64,000 bases of DNA from Mactromeris polynyma (lineage: Eukaryota > Mollusca > Bivalvia > Venerida > Mactridae), in NCBI GenBank assembly GCA_032209605.1, contig JASFXZ010000035.1, positions 2,609,001 through 2,673,000 on the forward strand. Reading direction: 5' to 3'. This document shows, piece after piece, positions 46,313 to 59,345 of the stretch. Positions within the stretch are counted from its first letter, which is position 1, and the number at the start of each line of letters is the position of its first letter. A program made the translations under genes and the position numbers. The notes under the pieces are model-generated. The model did no database searches and was not told the DNA's origin. It worked only from the letters and a program-made list of their open reading frames with translations.

Positions 46313-47213
46313 TGCGGGCCTCGTATTCCTAGTAAATGTATTTGCGGGTCTCGTATTCCTAGTACATGTATTTGCGGGCCTCGTATTCCTAGTACATGTA
46401 TTTGCGGGCCTCGTATTCCTAGTACATGTATTTGCGGGCCTCGTATTCCCAGTACATGTATTTGCGGGCCTCGTATTCCTAGTACATGTATTTGCGGGCC
46501 TCGTATTCCTAGTAAATGTATTTGCGGGCCTCGTATTCCTAGTACATGTATTTGCGGGCCTCGTATTCCTAGTACATGTATTTGCGGGCCTCGTATTCCT
46601 AGTACATGTATTTGCGGGCCTCGTATTCCCAGTACATGTATTTGCGGGCCTCGTATTCCTAGTACATGTATTTGCGGGCCTCGTATTCCTAGTACATGTA
46701 TTTGCGGGCCTCGTATTCCTAGTACATGTATTTGCGGGCCTCGTATTCCTAGTACATGTATTTGCGGGCCTCGTATTCCTAGTACATGTATTTGCGGGAC
46801 TCGTATTCCTAGTACATGTATTTGCGGGCCTCGTATTCCTAGTACATGTATTTGCGGGCCTCGTATTCCTAGTACATGTATTTGCGGGACTCGTATTCCT
46901 AGTACATGTATTTGCGGGCCTCGTATTCCTAGTACATGTATTTGCGGGCCTCGTATTCCTAGTACATGTATATGCGGGCCTCGTATTCCTAGTACATGTA
47001 TTTGCGGGCCTCGTATTCCTAGTACATGTATTTGCGGGCCTCGTTTTCCTAGTACATGTATTTGCGGGACTCGTATTCCTAGTACATGTATTTGCGGGCC
47101 TCGTATTCCTAGTACATGTATTTGCGGGCCTCGTATTCCTAGTACATGTATTTGCGGGCCTCGTATTCCTAGTACATGTATTTGCGGGCCTCGTATTCCT
47201 AGTACATGTATTT
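46313..47213. repeat. 30-bp minisatellite, about 30 units
   Basis: Units read tcgtattcctagtacatgta followed by tttgcgggcc and are almost identical; changes are single bases (for example gtaaatgta, gggactc, attccc). 30 is a multiple of 3 and the unit has no stop in some frames, so 307- and 321-residue frames appear on the two strands; neither has splice or domain support. Confidence 0.95.
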
Positions 47214-48785
47214 AAAAGATTGCTGTCGTACTTTCCACAGAGACAACATACATTCATTTCAGTATCCATTTTGGAACTATCTTCCCCACGTGACTTCCGA
47301 GGTGATCCGAATGATCTTTTGTAGATTTTGCTTGCAATGAGCTAGAATAATTAACAAATACCCGCCGTGACGTCACGACATTTGTCACATGCATTTAGTC
47401 TTGTTATTTCTCGTGACCAGGGAAACACAATTCAGGGACTTATACTTACACTCACTTTCTGCAGCCATTTTGCAACTACTGTCCCCCTTACTTCCGAGGT
47501 CTATTTAAAACCAAAGCGCTGAAAGCACTAGAGTTGTTCGGTATTAAACACTGGTTTTTTATTCAACACTTCCAGATCTACAGAAAGTACGAGCCATTAT
47601 TTCCATTGCTGAACCAATAAATTTAGTTGCGCAGTAAATATTACTAACAGTTTTTAGTTTGTTATGCAGGTTACGCTCAGATGTGCACTATTTTAACCGA
47701 TTAACTTACCTGTAATTTTTGTATTAAGGCGATGGGACATTCGAAAATGCCATTTAAATAGATATGATCCGATTGGGAATAATATAAACATTTACTGTAG
47801 TGTCATTCAAAAGAAATTTTTCGGTCTTTAAAATACAAAATACATTGCAATTAGCTTATAAACTTGAAATAAAATATAAAAAAAATCTTTGAAAACCAAA
47901 CAATACTTCAACGTACAAAATTTGGCAATGATATAGATTCTATTGTATGGCCATACATTTTATGCAGACATAAGATCGCAAAAGATACGAGAAAAGTGTT
48001 GTATAATTATATCTTGTTACTTGGTCTAACTTATTACGGATATACGTAACTGGGTTAGATATAAATTACTGTACAAGGACATATTTTCGCAAGTAAACAT
48101 TCGCGAATCGGCGATTTCAAACTTTTTGAGAGTAAACAAGAAATATCTATATATATATAAAGTTGATCGGCGCAATTTGAAGATTAAGATTTGTTGTGCA
48201 GCATAAAAAATGCCGAGATGTTACGATTGCTGGTCACTCCAGATCCAAAATGGATTTCGGTAAATTCACCGAAATTCAGTGGATTTCGGTAAGGTAACAT
48301 ACCCTTTATCGACATATTAACCAATCCGCGTCAAGGTTACAAGCATTGTTCGGTTGAATAGATATTGCCTTGGTGGTTAACGTAAGATTTTATTGGTAGA
48401 CACTACACTGATATAAATAGCAAAACCATGTTAGTACGGCTGCGCCGAAAAAAGTGACGAATCGGCGAATTATTTAAGACATTTCGCAAATAAATCGGCG
48501 AATTCAGACGTTTCGCGAGCAGACATTTCGCGAGCGAGTATTGTAACCATGGTTACACACAGTAAAGAACGCAGAAAGTTTCTTCTGTGAACGAGTACTT
48601 CCATGCTTGTTGTCATTTTCGCGAAATTCGCAAACATTTCCATGTCGCAAACTTACAGTAAAAACATTCGTATTTCTGCTTTGTAGTCTACAATCAAAAC
48701 TGTGAATGTTATCATGTTTCTGCAGTTTGTATTCATATTTTGTCTTTTGTAGTTACTTGTTTCTGACAGGTATTGTTGAAAAACG
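47214..48785. other. Non-coding stretch before the duplicated promoter
   Basis: AT-rich. It has several cgcgaatcggcgaatt and tttcgcgag-type short motifs (48075-48135, 48440-48540) that look like decayed repeats. No gene is recognised. Confidence 0.4.
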
Positions 48786-48983
48786 GCGTTCCACCAATCA
48801 AAACTTCGAAGAAAATTTGAGTGACACTTCTTCCTGACTGTAACCGGGGTGTATTCACCAATCAAAACTTCGAAGAAAATTTGAGGTACACTTCTTCATG
48901 ACTGTAACCGGGGTGTATCCACCAATCAAAACTTCGAGGAAAATTTGAGTTACAATTCTTCCTGATTGCAACCGTGGTGTATT
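48786..48983. repeat. Three 64-bp direct repeats with CCAAT boxes
   Basis: The motif caccaatcaaaacttcgaag recurs with CCAAT at 48794, 48858 and 48922, spaced exactly 64 bp apart. Each unit ends near aaccggggtgtat. The array ends about 10 bp before a TATA box, so it may serve as a promoter-proximal element; that role is inferred. Confidence 0.8.
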
Positions 48984-48993
48984 GTTTCAACCC

Positions 48994-49003
48994 GTATATA
49001 TAG
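48994..49003 (+). promoter_or_regulatory. TATA box candidate for the signal-peptide exon
   Basis: gtatatatag lies about 40 bp before the ATG at 49039 and just after the CCAAT-bearing repeats. The expected start of transcription, about 30 bp further on, would leave a very short 5' UTR. Confidence 0.5.
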
Positions 49004-49038
49004 AGTGATTCGTATGTTATGTGATATTTAGTGGTAAA

Positions 49039-49126
49039 ATGGAAAACATTGCAACCTATATTACTTCAAAGCATATAATATTATGTTTATTAATTGTGAG
49101 TGGATTTAAAACAGGAACAGTTATTG
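49039..49126 (+). CDS. First exon with signal peptide, likely of a second SRCR-vWD gene
   Basis: ATG at 49039 opens 29 codons with a typical signal sequence: a short polar start, the hydrophobic core IILCLLIVSG, then FKTGTVI. It ends ATTG|GTAAGC, a good donor, in phase 1. The SRCR exon of the first gene (6045) begins in phase 1 after an acceptor, so the two would join as a Gly codon. Downstream comes the same minisatellite and flank that stand before that SRCR exon. This fits exon 1 of a paralogue whose remaining exons lie beyond 64000. It is short, and no second exon is visible in the window, so the call is inference. Confidence 0.6.
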
Positions 49127-49814
49127 GTAAGCTTTAATGTATTCACATGCGAAACAAATTTCAAGAAAAATATATTTACAAGCTGAGTGTTACGATTTTC
49201 GTGTAAAATGAGGCAGTGGTTTGCCTGCCGGTCACCGTACCGTTATCCGGCCGTTAAAGTTATATAATGCTCATTTTTTGTTCATTTGTTTACCTAAACA
49301 AACATGAAATATATACTGTATCTAGTTAAAACTTCAATGAATATACATTATCACAGAATACATTTATAATGTTTTTCCCTGTATGTGTCAAAAAGACGTT
49401 TGTATTATCATAAAATTAAACAAGAGGCTATTTTTTTAACTAGTTTTGACTCTTAGTAATATGATTAAACAAGATTATTTTAAACAATTATACATGTCAA
49501 TGGTTCTTATTAATGATGTTTTAGACTATGGAACAACAGTACTGGATAAAGCCTATTAAATCTTTTTAGGTTCAGATGAGCCAGATACGTCTTTAACCGT
49601 CCCGTTAGCTAGCCGGTACCGTATCTGTAAATTTTGTCTATCTATTTTTTTGTATATATCAAATATATTTTTTAAAATCAATACAAGAACTTATATGTGC
49701 ATAAAATATAATTGTTTTCAATTTATACAGTCAAATACACACATGCAAAGTAATGCAGGATTTAAAAATAGATAACTCATATTTGTGCGACATATCGTTT
49801 TCTGTTTCATCTTT
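49127..49814. other. Intron sequence before minisatellite B
   Basis: AT-rich with no coding or repeat structure recognised. Confidence 0.4.
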
Positions 49815-51690
49815 GTATGTGCCCCTTGTCCCTGTATGTGGCCCTTGTCCCTGTATATGCCCATTGTCCCTGTATGTGCCCCTTGTCCCTGTATGTGCCC
49901 CTTGTCGCTGTATGTGCCCCTGGTCCCTGTATGTGCCCCTTGTCCCTGTATATGCCCCTTGTCCCTGTATGTGCCCCTTGTCCCTGTATATGCCCCTTGT
50001 CCCTGTATGTGCCCCTGGTCCCTGTATGTGTCCCTTGTCCCTGTATATGCCCCTTGTCCCTGTATGTACCCCTGGTCCCTGTATGTGCCCCTTGTCCCTG
50101 TATGTGCCCCTGGTCCCTGTATGTGCCCCTTGTCCCTGTATGTGCCCCTTGTCGCTGTATGTGCCCCGGGTCGCTGTATGTGCCCCGGGTCCCTGTATGT
50201 GCCCCTTGTCCCAGTATGTGCCCCTTGTCCCTGTATGTGCCACTTGTCCCTGTATATGCCCATTATCCATATATGTGCCCCTTGTCCCTGTATGTGCCCC
50301 TTGTCCCTGTATGTGCCCCTTGTCCCTGTATATGCCCCTTGTCCCTGTATGTGCCCCTTGTCCCTGTATGTGCCCCTTGTCCCTGTATGTGCCCCTTGTC
50401 CCTGTATGTGCCCCTTGTCCCTGTATATGCCCCTTGTCCCTGTATGTGCCCCTTGTCCCTGTATGTGCCCCTTGTCCCTGTATGTGCCCCTTGTCCCTGT
50501 ATGTGCTCCTTGTCCCTGTATGTGCCCCTCGTCCCTGTATGTGCTCCTTGTCCCTGTATGTGCTCCTTGTCCCTGTATGTGCTCCTTGTCCCTGTATGTG
50601 CTCCTTGTCCATGTATGTGCTCCTTGTCCCTGTATGTGCCCATTGTCCCTGTATATGCCCCTTGTCCCTGTATGTGCCCCTTGTGCCTGTATGTACCCCT
50701 TGTCCCTGTATGTGCCCCTGGTCCCTGTATGTGCCCCTTGTCTCTGTATATGCCCCTTGTCGCTGTATGCGCCCCTGGTCCCTGTATGTGCCCCTTGTCC
50801 CTGTATGTGCCCATTGTCCCTGTATGTGCCCCTGGTCCCTGTATGTGCCCCATGTCCCTGTATGTGCCCCTTGTCGTTCTATGTGCCCCTTGTCCCTGTA
50901 TATGCCCCTGGTCCCTGTATGTGCCCATTGTCCCTGTATATGCCCCTTGTCCCTGTATGTGCCCCTTGTGCCTGTATGTACCCCTTGTCCCTGTATGTGC
51001 CCCTGGTCCCTGTATGTGCCCCTTGTCTCTGTATATGCCCCTTGTCGCTGTATGCGCCCCTGGTCCCTGTATGTGCCCCTTGTCCCTGTATGTGCCCATT
51101 GTCCCTGTATGTGCCCCTGGTCCCTGTATGTGCCCCATGTCCCTGTATGTGCCCCTTGTCGTTCTATGTGCCCCTTGTCCCTGTACATGCCCCTGGTCCC
51201 TGTATGTGTCCATTGTCCCTGTATGTGCCCCTTGTCCCTGTATATGCCCCTTGTCCCTGTATGTGCCCCTTGTCCCTGTATATGCCCCTGGTCCCTGTAT
51301 GTGTCCATTGTCCCTGTATATGCCCCTGGTCCCTGTATGTGCCCCTTGTCCCTGTATATGCCCCTGGTCCCTGTATGTGTCCATTGTCCCTGTATGTGCC
51401 CCTTGTCCCTGTATATGCCCCTGGTCCCTGTATGTGCCCCTTGTCCCTGTATATGCCCCTGGTCCCTGTATGTGTCCATTGTCCCTGTATGTGCCCCTTG
51501 TCCCTGTATATGCCCCTTGTCCCTGTATGTGCCCCTTGTCCCTGTATATGCCCCTGGTCACTGTATGTGCCCATTGTCCCTGTATATGCCCCTTGTCCCT
51601 GTATATGCCCCTTGTCCCTGCATGTACCCCTTGTCCCTGTATATGCCCTTGTCCCTGCATGTGCCACTTGTCCCTGTATTTGCCCCTTGT
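49815..51690. repeat. 19-bp minisatellite, copy B
   Basis: About 99 units of the copy A family, here mostly with tgtatgtgcccc. A block of 15 units (285 bp) is repeated back to back: the rare variants gtgcctg at 50683 and 50968, and ttgtcgttct at 50871 and 51156, are each 285 bp apart. All three + frames are open for over 600 codons for the same reason as copy A. Confidence 0.95.
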
Positions 51691-53492
51691 GTGTGTGACG
51701 AGCTCTTTATCTACTTAATCTCTCATTGAAGAAAGTGTATCAAAACTAATACAATAAAGTCATTGTAAGTCATTTACTCACTCAGATATTCAAACTCAGA
51801 TTCAGAAACGTAAATTTTGACACTTGAGTACAAAGTGGTGTGTAATGTTAATAATTTCGTTAATACTTTTGAGATATGAGCGACATTTTTAGTTGGCTGG
51901 ATGGACGGACTGGCGGACGGACAAGCGTAAATCTAGGTGTCCCGAACTCTGAAAACTGATAGTCATGTTGACGAAAGGTTTGCCTAATATTCTAGTCGAT
52001 TCATAATATACGAAACGTACGTATATTACAAGTAGACACTTCGAAGTCATTCCTTTTCATATAACGTTGCCTTATTTCCAAAACCCCGTAACTCAATTTT
52101 TGACGGTTTTGAGTATTTGGTATCGTTGAAACCGTCTTTCCAAGCTCTTTCAATCTGTACTACCTATATTGTTCTGTAACGCACATAACTTAAATAAAAT
52201 GCAATTCTATAACCCCGTATGTAACAATTATCTCAAGAGGGTAAAACTTTAAAGTTGTTTTTCTCAAAAAGACGAAAAAAAGTTATGGGGTTTTGGAAAT
52301 ATTGCGACGATAAGTAAACACGTTTTGGTATAGTACATAAAAATAAAATGTCGCTTTATATTTTAATCGCATAACACGAATTGCTATTAACAAGTATTTA
52401 CCACTTTTAATGTCACTTCGTACATTGTAATACGATATTGATATAGATATGTACATTCAAATCAACGAAATGCATAATTTGTGATATCGATAACAAGGTA
52501 TTGAAATTAAACTCTCCTACATTTACATGTATGTATTAATACAACGAAGAAATCCGATCTGTTGAGAAATATTAACCCAATAAGATGGCGGTATTGGAAT
52601 ATCAGTCAGTTTTATCAGTATTAACTTCCGGCTAACAACACACAACTCCCCGCGATAGATCGATCCGCAAACATGGCCGTGTTAGACATGATACGAAATA
52701 ATATTTGAGATGTATCGAATCGAATAAATTGATAAATTCATTCAACAATTTCTCGAGCCGAATTCACTTTAATGATAGATAAATTGCAAATACAGATATT
52801 CCATACGCAGTATTCTGTCGTTGGAGTAGAGAATAGAATAATGTAAAATCGCCTGGAAATACGGCACTATCATATTACAGAAGGTGCAGTAGTCTGGCTG
52901 TATTTTACGAAAGCCTGGGTGTGACATTAAGTACACGTTCAAGAATTCGCGAATTTAACTGCATTGGCATTTTAAGCACTATTCCCTGTTGACAGTATTG
53001 TAATTGCAAGTATTAAAATAGTCTGTATATAATGTTTATCTAATATTCAAAACATAGAATTGCTTTTACGACTTTATATTTAATCCACATTCCTTTATCA
53101 AGCTTACCGAGCACCGTTATTACTTCCGATTTGTCAAGCATGGACTTTATTAATAAACAATATGTAACAAACTAAATATTGTCAAGTGTTTATGATTAAA
53201 ATAGCCTGTTTGACTTTCGTCTGTATTCGTGATTACCGCAATTCTAACCGCGCTTACGTGGATACGCCACTGGGCGCATTTATACATGGACGGTTAAATT
53301 GACCCTTCCTCAGATATTTGATTGACAGTCCGATTGGCCAATCAGATAACAGGATTTCGACACACCCCCTGCAGCTCGCTTACCTTAGACAAACCTTAGA
53401 CAAACAGGAAGAGATTACTGCGCGATAAAAAATAAGGTTTAATAGATTCCTGATAGCATTGTGAATATATTATATTATGTTAATATGTGACA

Positions 53493-53606
53493 ATGGTGAA
53501 AAGATGCAGCTACGGATTGTGTAACTCGGACAGCAGAAATCCGGAGAGACTACAAAAAATGAAATATTTATTTATATCGTCTTTACTTCGAGGGGGCAGA
53601 CATTAG
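53493..53606 (+). pseudogene. Truncated THAP-like protein start
   Basis: The frame begins MVKRCSYGLCNSDSRNPERL, which resembles the start of a THAP zinc finger (C-x4-C with an N-terminal M-V-x-x-C). It loses similarity after RLQ and stops at 53604-53606, before the AVPTF-type end and the CH ligands of a full THAP domain. THAP domains are the DNA-binding heads of P, Kolobok and ISL2EU transposases. Recognition is by eye from 20 residues. Confidence 0.5.
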
Positions 53607-54009
53607 ACGTTAATGAAAAGTATAGCCCTAAAAGATGAATAATCACAATGTAACAACTTAAAATATGTTTGTTTTACATACATTTGCAAGCAACAACTGA
53701 TCTGCTAAATTCTTGCTTAATTATGTTATTCGTATATCAATAATAAGAAAGCAGTGAAGGTATATTTCAACAAACTATCCTTCTCATCTTCTGGTTTTAA
53801 TAAGTTGGAATTTATATAAATGTCTGATATGATCAATATATCTGCGTGTTGAATGAACATTAAATAGGGGATAACGTGTTTGTAAACAAAACAACCCGAT
53901 TCCGCGCATGCGCAGTTAACTGGTGGGCAAAAGGGTAAAATGCGTCGGCGCCGTACTATACAACTAATATGGAATGAATGACACGGCGGTAGCCTTTAAT
54001 TTCTTTAAA

Positions 54010-54480
54010 ATTTGACATACAATAATAAATTTGGCATCGATTGCAAGGTAATGCTCCAAGCTTTCCCACGACATAAAAATAATGAAAATCAGAGGTTGTT
54101 TAGGTTTTCAAATTAGACTCTGAAAATGGGCATTTTTCCGTTAAATAAATTTCAAACTGTTTTGGTTCGAAAAACACGGCTGTACGTATTTCAATTCTCA
54201 TTTTTAGATATATGCATCAAATCGATACAAGATCAAAGGCTTCCAAAAATAAAATGAAAAATTGAAAATCGGTGAATTTTCTGCATCAGAATGTGACTTT
54301 GAAAATGAGCACATTTTACGACAAATTATTTTCAAATCGTTTAGGTTCGAAAAACACGGCGGTGGGTATAAGAATTCGTATTAATCAATTTATGTGCATA
54401 AAGTTGGTACCAAATGAAAGATAATGCACCCAGCTTTCTAACAATGTAAAATATTGAAGTGTGCGAGTTTTCCAAAATAA
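54010..54480. repeat. Degenerate tandem repeat of about 190 bp
   Basis: The motif ggttcgaaaaacacggc recurs at about 54164 and 54344, and agctttc-type motifs recur around 54060 and 54430. Units are diverged. Confidence 0.5.
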
Positions 54481-55559
54481 TTTTTTAGTATGACTTTGAC
54501 TTTTCTGTATGACGTGTATGTGCATAAATAATGTGTTATGTGCAATGCATCAATAGTAATTGTTAACATGTACACATATCTAACAAAGACAACAACGTGA
54601 TATGTTTAATTGTGCGTCTATTTACCTTCTTAATTTTACATTTAGCATTAAAACATATTCAGCATTTATTTGAGTGTCATTCATACACACACATATTAAG
54701 ACATAGCGGTAGATAAATAAATACACATATATCACATGTTAAACAGTTTGTCAATCAACTTTGTCTTGGCTGGCGCTAGGTTGAAAGAGTTGGTAGTCAG
54801 ATTTGATAAACAATTAAATTGTATGGGAATAAATCTTTGCGAAATGTATTGGTTTGAATGGAGTCTAATGGATTCTTGGCAAGCGCTATCATAGATGTTT
54901 ACGTTATACATAAAGCATATTATCATTGTTCGGCAGTGCACAGTCAACTTCTCTACCAATGACAAAGTCTACAAAGCCAAGACTCAGTTTTAAATTAGAC
55001 TAAATTCCTATACAACTCACGTGATACCACTCAATTCTGCTTGATTTTTTTTCACACATATTACAACATTTTTAATGACATCCGGTAATTTTCATGTACA
55101 GACGTATTTTAATTATTGTTTGAGACTTATCTTCTTTACAAGTCATTTTCGGCATTTTCATAACTTTTTGAAACAGTTCAGATTTGTCATTTTATGAGAT
55201 GCATCCTCATAGCGGGAATATCAAATCGAACATTGGTGATTTCACAATTAAAGTTACAATGCACAAGTTATGTAACATATGCGATGGCAAATACACAACA
55301 ATCGGATGTGTTCGTTTGCCTTTGTACATCAGGTATTATCACATTTATCGCAAGTTTTTTAGATTTGCCCACATACATTTGTGACAGCTGTATGCTGATA
55401 TTTGTGTTCACAGTTCTGTTCTTTAATCTGTCTAAAACATAAACGTGTGGAGTTGAGTTTGTTTACACTCGCCACCGGGATAACAAAAACATAACATAAG
55501 CATAAACGGAGCCAGTTGAATGTTTTTATACGACGTTACCCATTGGTAAACTTCCGTCC

Positions 55560-56160
55560 ATCAGCATATAAAAATTATTGACACTTCACAACTTTATTTG
55601 TATATATGTGTCTGATGGTGACAGCAAAAACTGATTGGATGCATATTGGACTCCCACTGGGCCAGACACTGTGAAATGCTGATAAGGGGGCTGAATAAGA
55701 TTGATATCTAGATAGTGCACGCCGGGGACACTATTGTTTATTGCATAACATTATATAAGTTGTCCAACACAATACTGGCCTTGTTTCTGCCTCTGATTCT
55801 GATTTTTATCATGTTATCTTATACGTATAATTTCTGGAGTTTGTAGAAGTATGTGTTGCAGGATTTATTGAAGATTTCGGAAATAATACTAATAGTGTAA
55901 ATTATTGTCTGTCCCTATTTTGTAATGTCCGTCCCCACACTAAATTATTTGCTTTAAAGACTGTAATTGTCAATTTTAAGAAATAATTGTTACTGCATGT
56001 ACTTTTGACATGTATTATAAAATATTTTGGATGATTATAATAGACACAATATCCTTATATTATCAAAAAGATGACAAATCTTTGCATTTTTAGTTGCAGT
56101 AGTTTAAAATAATTATGTTAGATGATCAACTATGAAGTTGGTTTTTCTTTCTTTCTGGAC
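55560..56160. repeat. Segments shared between nested and outer elements
   Basis: 55560-55760 resembles 57025-57240 (shared gattgatatctagatagtgc), and 55865-56160 resembles 59955-60210 (shared atatccttatattatc). So the nested element and the outer element share two blocks in the same order and orientation, at different distances. Confidence 0.65.
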
Positions 56161-58681
56161 AAAATAAAAGTTGTCTATGTACATAAATATTTCCTAAAAT
56201 GACTTTTATTCACACTTAATAATATTATACATAAGGGGACGGACATTACATAGGTTGATGAGTCGACGGGTCCAGTTTTTCCTGTTAATGGCAGATAGCT
56301 ACTGTTTCCTTCGCTCTTAATTCTTCTCATTAGGAATTCTGTGCCATGAAATCATAAACCCGTTCCCCGCTTGTGTGTACAACCAACATTATGAAAGACT
56401 GAATCATAACTTAAAGAATTAACAATTTAGATAAAGCGAATTAGCGTTATAAACAATATGGCGCTGTAACCGGATATCGACTTTCTGCCCACCAGCAATG
56501 TTAACATTCGTATAACAGGTGCGCGTGACGTCACGGCGTTATCCCCTATTGTTTTGATAAACTACAAAATTTGACTTTTACCAGCATGTAAGTAAGTATT
56601 TTGATATTTCATTTGCTTAGGGTGGTTATATTAGTTATAATGGCCTAGTTTGCAAAACTGAAAATGCACAGAATCAATTATAACATCAATAATTATTGAG
56701 ATAAAAAAATTGTATAACCATAAACATGTATGCAGAAAATATATTTTTACTTATGTTAATACTAGTGAAAAAATGAAAATACCGGTGATTTACTGGTATT
56801 GGTTACTCATTTTTGAGTATTTCTTTTAAACGTAATTTATAAGAGTTAGAAAAGTTCTGATTTCTTTATGATTTCATTTTCACTGGTGTTTACAGTTTAT
56901 GATAGGGCAGAAATGAGTAATATATCATGTTTAAACCCTTAAAATCACACCAATGTTGAATTAAGTTCTTAAAATATTTTTTTTATAACATTCAACACAG
57001 ACCTGATCAGTGGTCTTTTAGTTAAAGTCTATAAAAATATTTAACACTTCTCAACTATACTGTATATATGTGTCAGATGATGACAGGAAACACTGATTGG
57101 TTGTATATTGGATTCCAACTGGGGCAGACAAAGAGAAATGCTGATTAGTGGTCTGAACAAGATTGATATCTAGATAGTGCACAAAGGGGACAATATTGTT
57201 TATTGCGTAATATTATATAATTTGTCCCAGCCAAAACTGGCCTTGTTTCTTAAGACATAATTTCTGGATTTTTAGAAATATGTGTCATACCGAAGAATCT
57301 TCATCATCAGCTTAGCCGATAGTTATCGATGCGTGTGTCGCTAATCAGAGGACACGGTGGTCGGAAACATTCGGAAACACTCGGAAGCCTCCGTGATTTA
57401 CCGATTTAGGATATGATTTCATGATCATTATCGTTCGCGACTTGATTAGCCACCCCGCTGCGATAAGCCAGCATAATGAAATTGCCCCGGTCAGTACTAA
57501 TTTATCAGAATGTATTATACATTCATGATACTTATTGTAGGCTCTTTCGAAATAAATATATTGAATCATGAACAGAACAGAACATAAAGTTTACTATCGA
57601 CTTGAGCAATTACAGCTCATCATCGTTAGAAAATTATGTACACAAATACATCATCATGTGATGTGAAACAAATTAATACATATATTAAAGAATAACATCA
57701 ATAGCATTGTAATATTTGTTCTTAAATTAACAAATTAAATTACCAATTTCATACATAAAGATGAAGATTACAAGTGATTGTATAAACAGATAATAACAAA
57801 ACAAAAGAAATGGGAATAAACTCAATGAATCCTAACATTAAGTATGACATTCCTCTGATTAAGTGCGTGTTTACTGAATAAAGTATTTTTCTCTCATTTG
57901 ATTGAAGTTATTCTTAAATTAAGACTGACTATAATAAAGTGTGATCACTATCCCCACACCCAAATCTTTATGTTTACACATGTCCGTCATTGTGCCTACA
58001 TTTATCAATATGTTCACATGTTATTGCAAAATATAATGTTTTGCAATCTGTATTGCTATCGTTAATGCTCTTTTAATGATTGTTACATTAACAACCATTG
58101 TTTGACGCCAATTATAAATTACAGATCTGGTATCAGGTGTTCATGGTACCCTCAATGCCATTCAAAAACATATAATATAGGTGATCAAACTGAATTGCAT
58201 TCCACAGTGATCTCTATCTCAAGAAGTTTATGTTCTGTATGGGTAGTCATATGTTCGTGTCTGTGTATAATTATGTACGCTCAATGTCATTCAACTATAC
58301 TATACAGTTAATCAAACAAAGACGATTGAATACATGATATGTGCAGTGGAACGGGTACATGTAGATGGAAGATAATCGCTACATAATTACATTATGCATC
58401 ATGTCATTTGTCTTTGAAGCGTTGTTACTTCTGATATCAGTTTATGCCATCTGCTGTCCGTCACTGATAGGGTTTCATTTGTAGTTCATAGTGTGAAATT
58501 CTTCGTTCAAATTGCTGCTTACTTATGAGTCTTCAAATTCGGTATATAACCATGTACTTATAATTGTACATGATGTATTATTGTCCAATGTCAAAGACTT
58601 GTTTTAGCTTTATACTTTCCTTAGTGTAATCTATCGAAATCTAACCAAATTACTTGTCCATTATTTGTAAGTGGATATTGG

Positions 58682-58787
58682 CAAAGACCTAAATACCACA
58701 AAATAACTAATGGAACATTCTGGTAACTTTTCCTAGAGATTTTACTATATCTGGCCGAGTAGCGCATCTGTGGTATTTAGGTCTTTG
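58682..58787. repeat. Perfect 19-bp hairpin arms
   Basis: caaagacctaaataccaca at 58682-58700 is exactly mirrored at 58769-58787, with a 68-bp loop. It may be a small fold-back element. Confidence 0.75.
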
Positions 58788-59032
58788 ATATAAGTTATGC
58801 AGGCTATTTGTCTAAATAAGTGTGACATCTGTATTTTACAATATTAATAGCATTAATATCATAATTTTCACTTTTAAATATAAAGTTAAACACTATCATA
58901 TAAAAATATATTTATTGTGGTCGAATTATACTGTTCTAGATTTCACACCTTGACATAATAAAAAGTCAATCTATTGTCACCCTATAATGAACCACACCAA
59001 TATTTTATTTCAAGGCTCTACATTATTGGCGA

Positions 59033-59345
59033 AAACCTAGTATGTATAAATTGGTTCAATTATTTAGTTCTAATAATGATGTTATTTTAAAAGGATTGAC
59101 TATGTATCTACAAAGTGCTATAAAAGTACGTACTAATCTATTAAGTTCTTGATTAGATGTTATACTAATAATGCTGTTTTTATTCATATTGTATCACTGT
59201 CGTTTATCATGTGTATTTGTAATATTTTGTTTGACTATGTTGTATGTATAAATGTACATGTACTTACTCTCATAGAGTATGTTAATATTATTATTGTAAA
59301 TTGTATATATTGGATGATAAGTATTATACTTAAATCCAGATATTA
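59033..59345 (+). mobile_element. LINE 3' end remnant
   Basis: A short frame from 59033 reads KPSMYKLVQLFSSNNDVILK and ends at TGA near 59152. This is the C-terminal tail typical of mollusc LINEs (MYKxVQL...). AT-rich 3' UTR follows, to a tail with aataaatcattctattctgt. The body is missing. It sits inside the 7.15-kb element. Confidence 0.5.

Larger units (their letters stand above)
53867..56546. mobile_element. Nested 2.7-kb element with GGGGATAACG ends
   Basis: The left end GGGGATAACG is mirrored by CGTTATCCCC at the right, with TA on both sides, and a second mirrored motif ctggtgggca stands inside each end (about 53927 and 56485). TA flanks suggest a Tc1/mariner-type target, though AT would also fit if the end is read as AGGGG. 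No transposase frame is visible. It sits inside the 7.15-kb element. Confidence 0.7.

Noticed and set aside
46292..47269. CRISPR-like array
   Set aside because: Repeats are directly head to tail with no unique spacers, and the genome is clearly eukaryotic. The same holds for the other arrays.
49731..51729. Frames of 465-658 codons on both strands
   Set aside because: Minisatellite B read in each frame, as for copy A.
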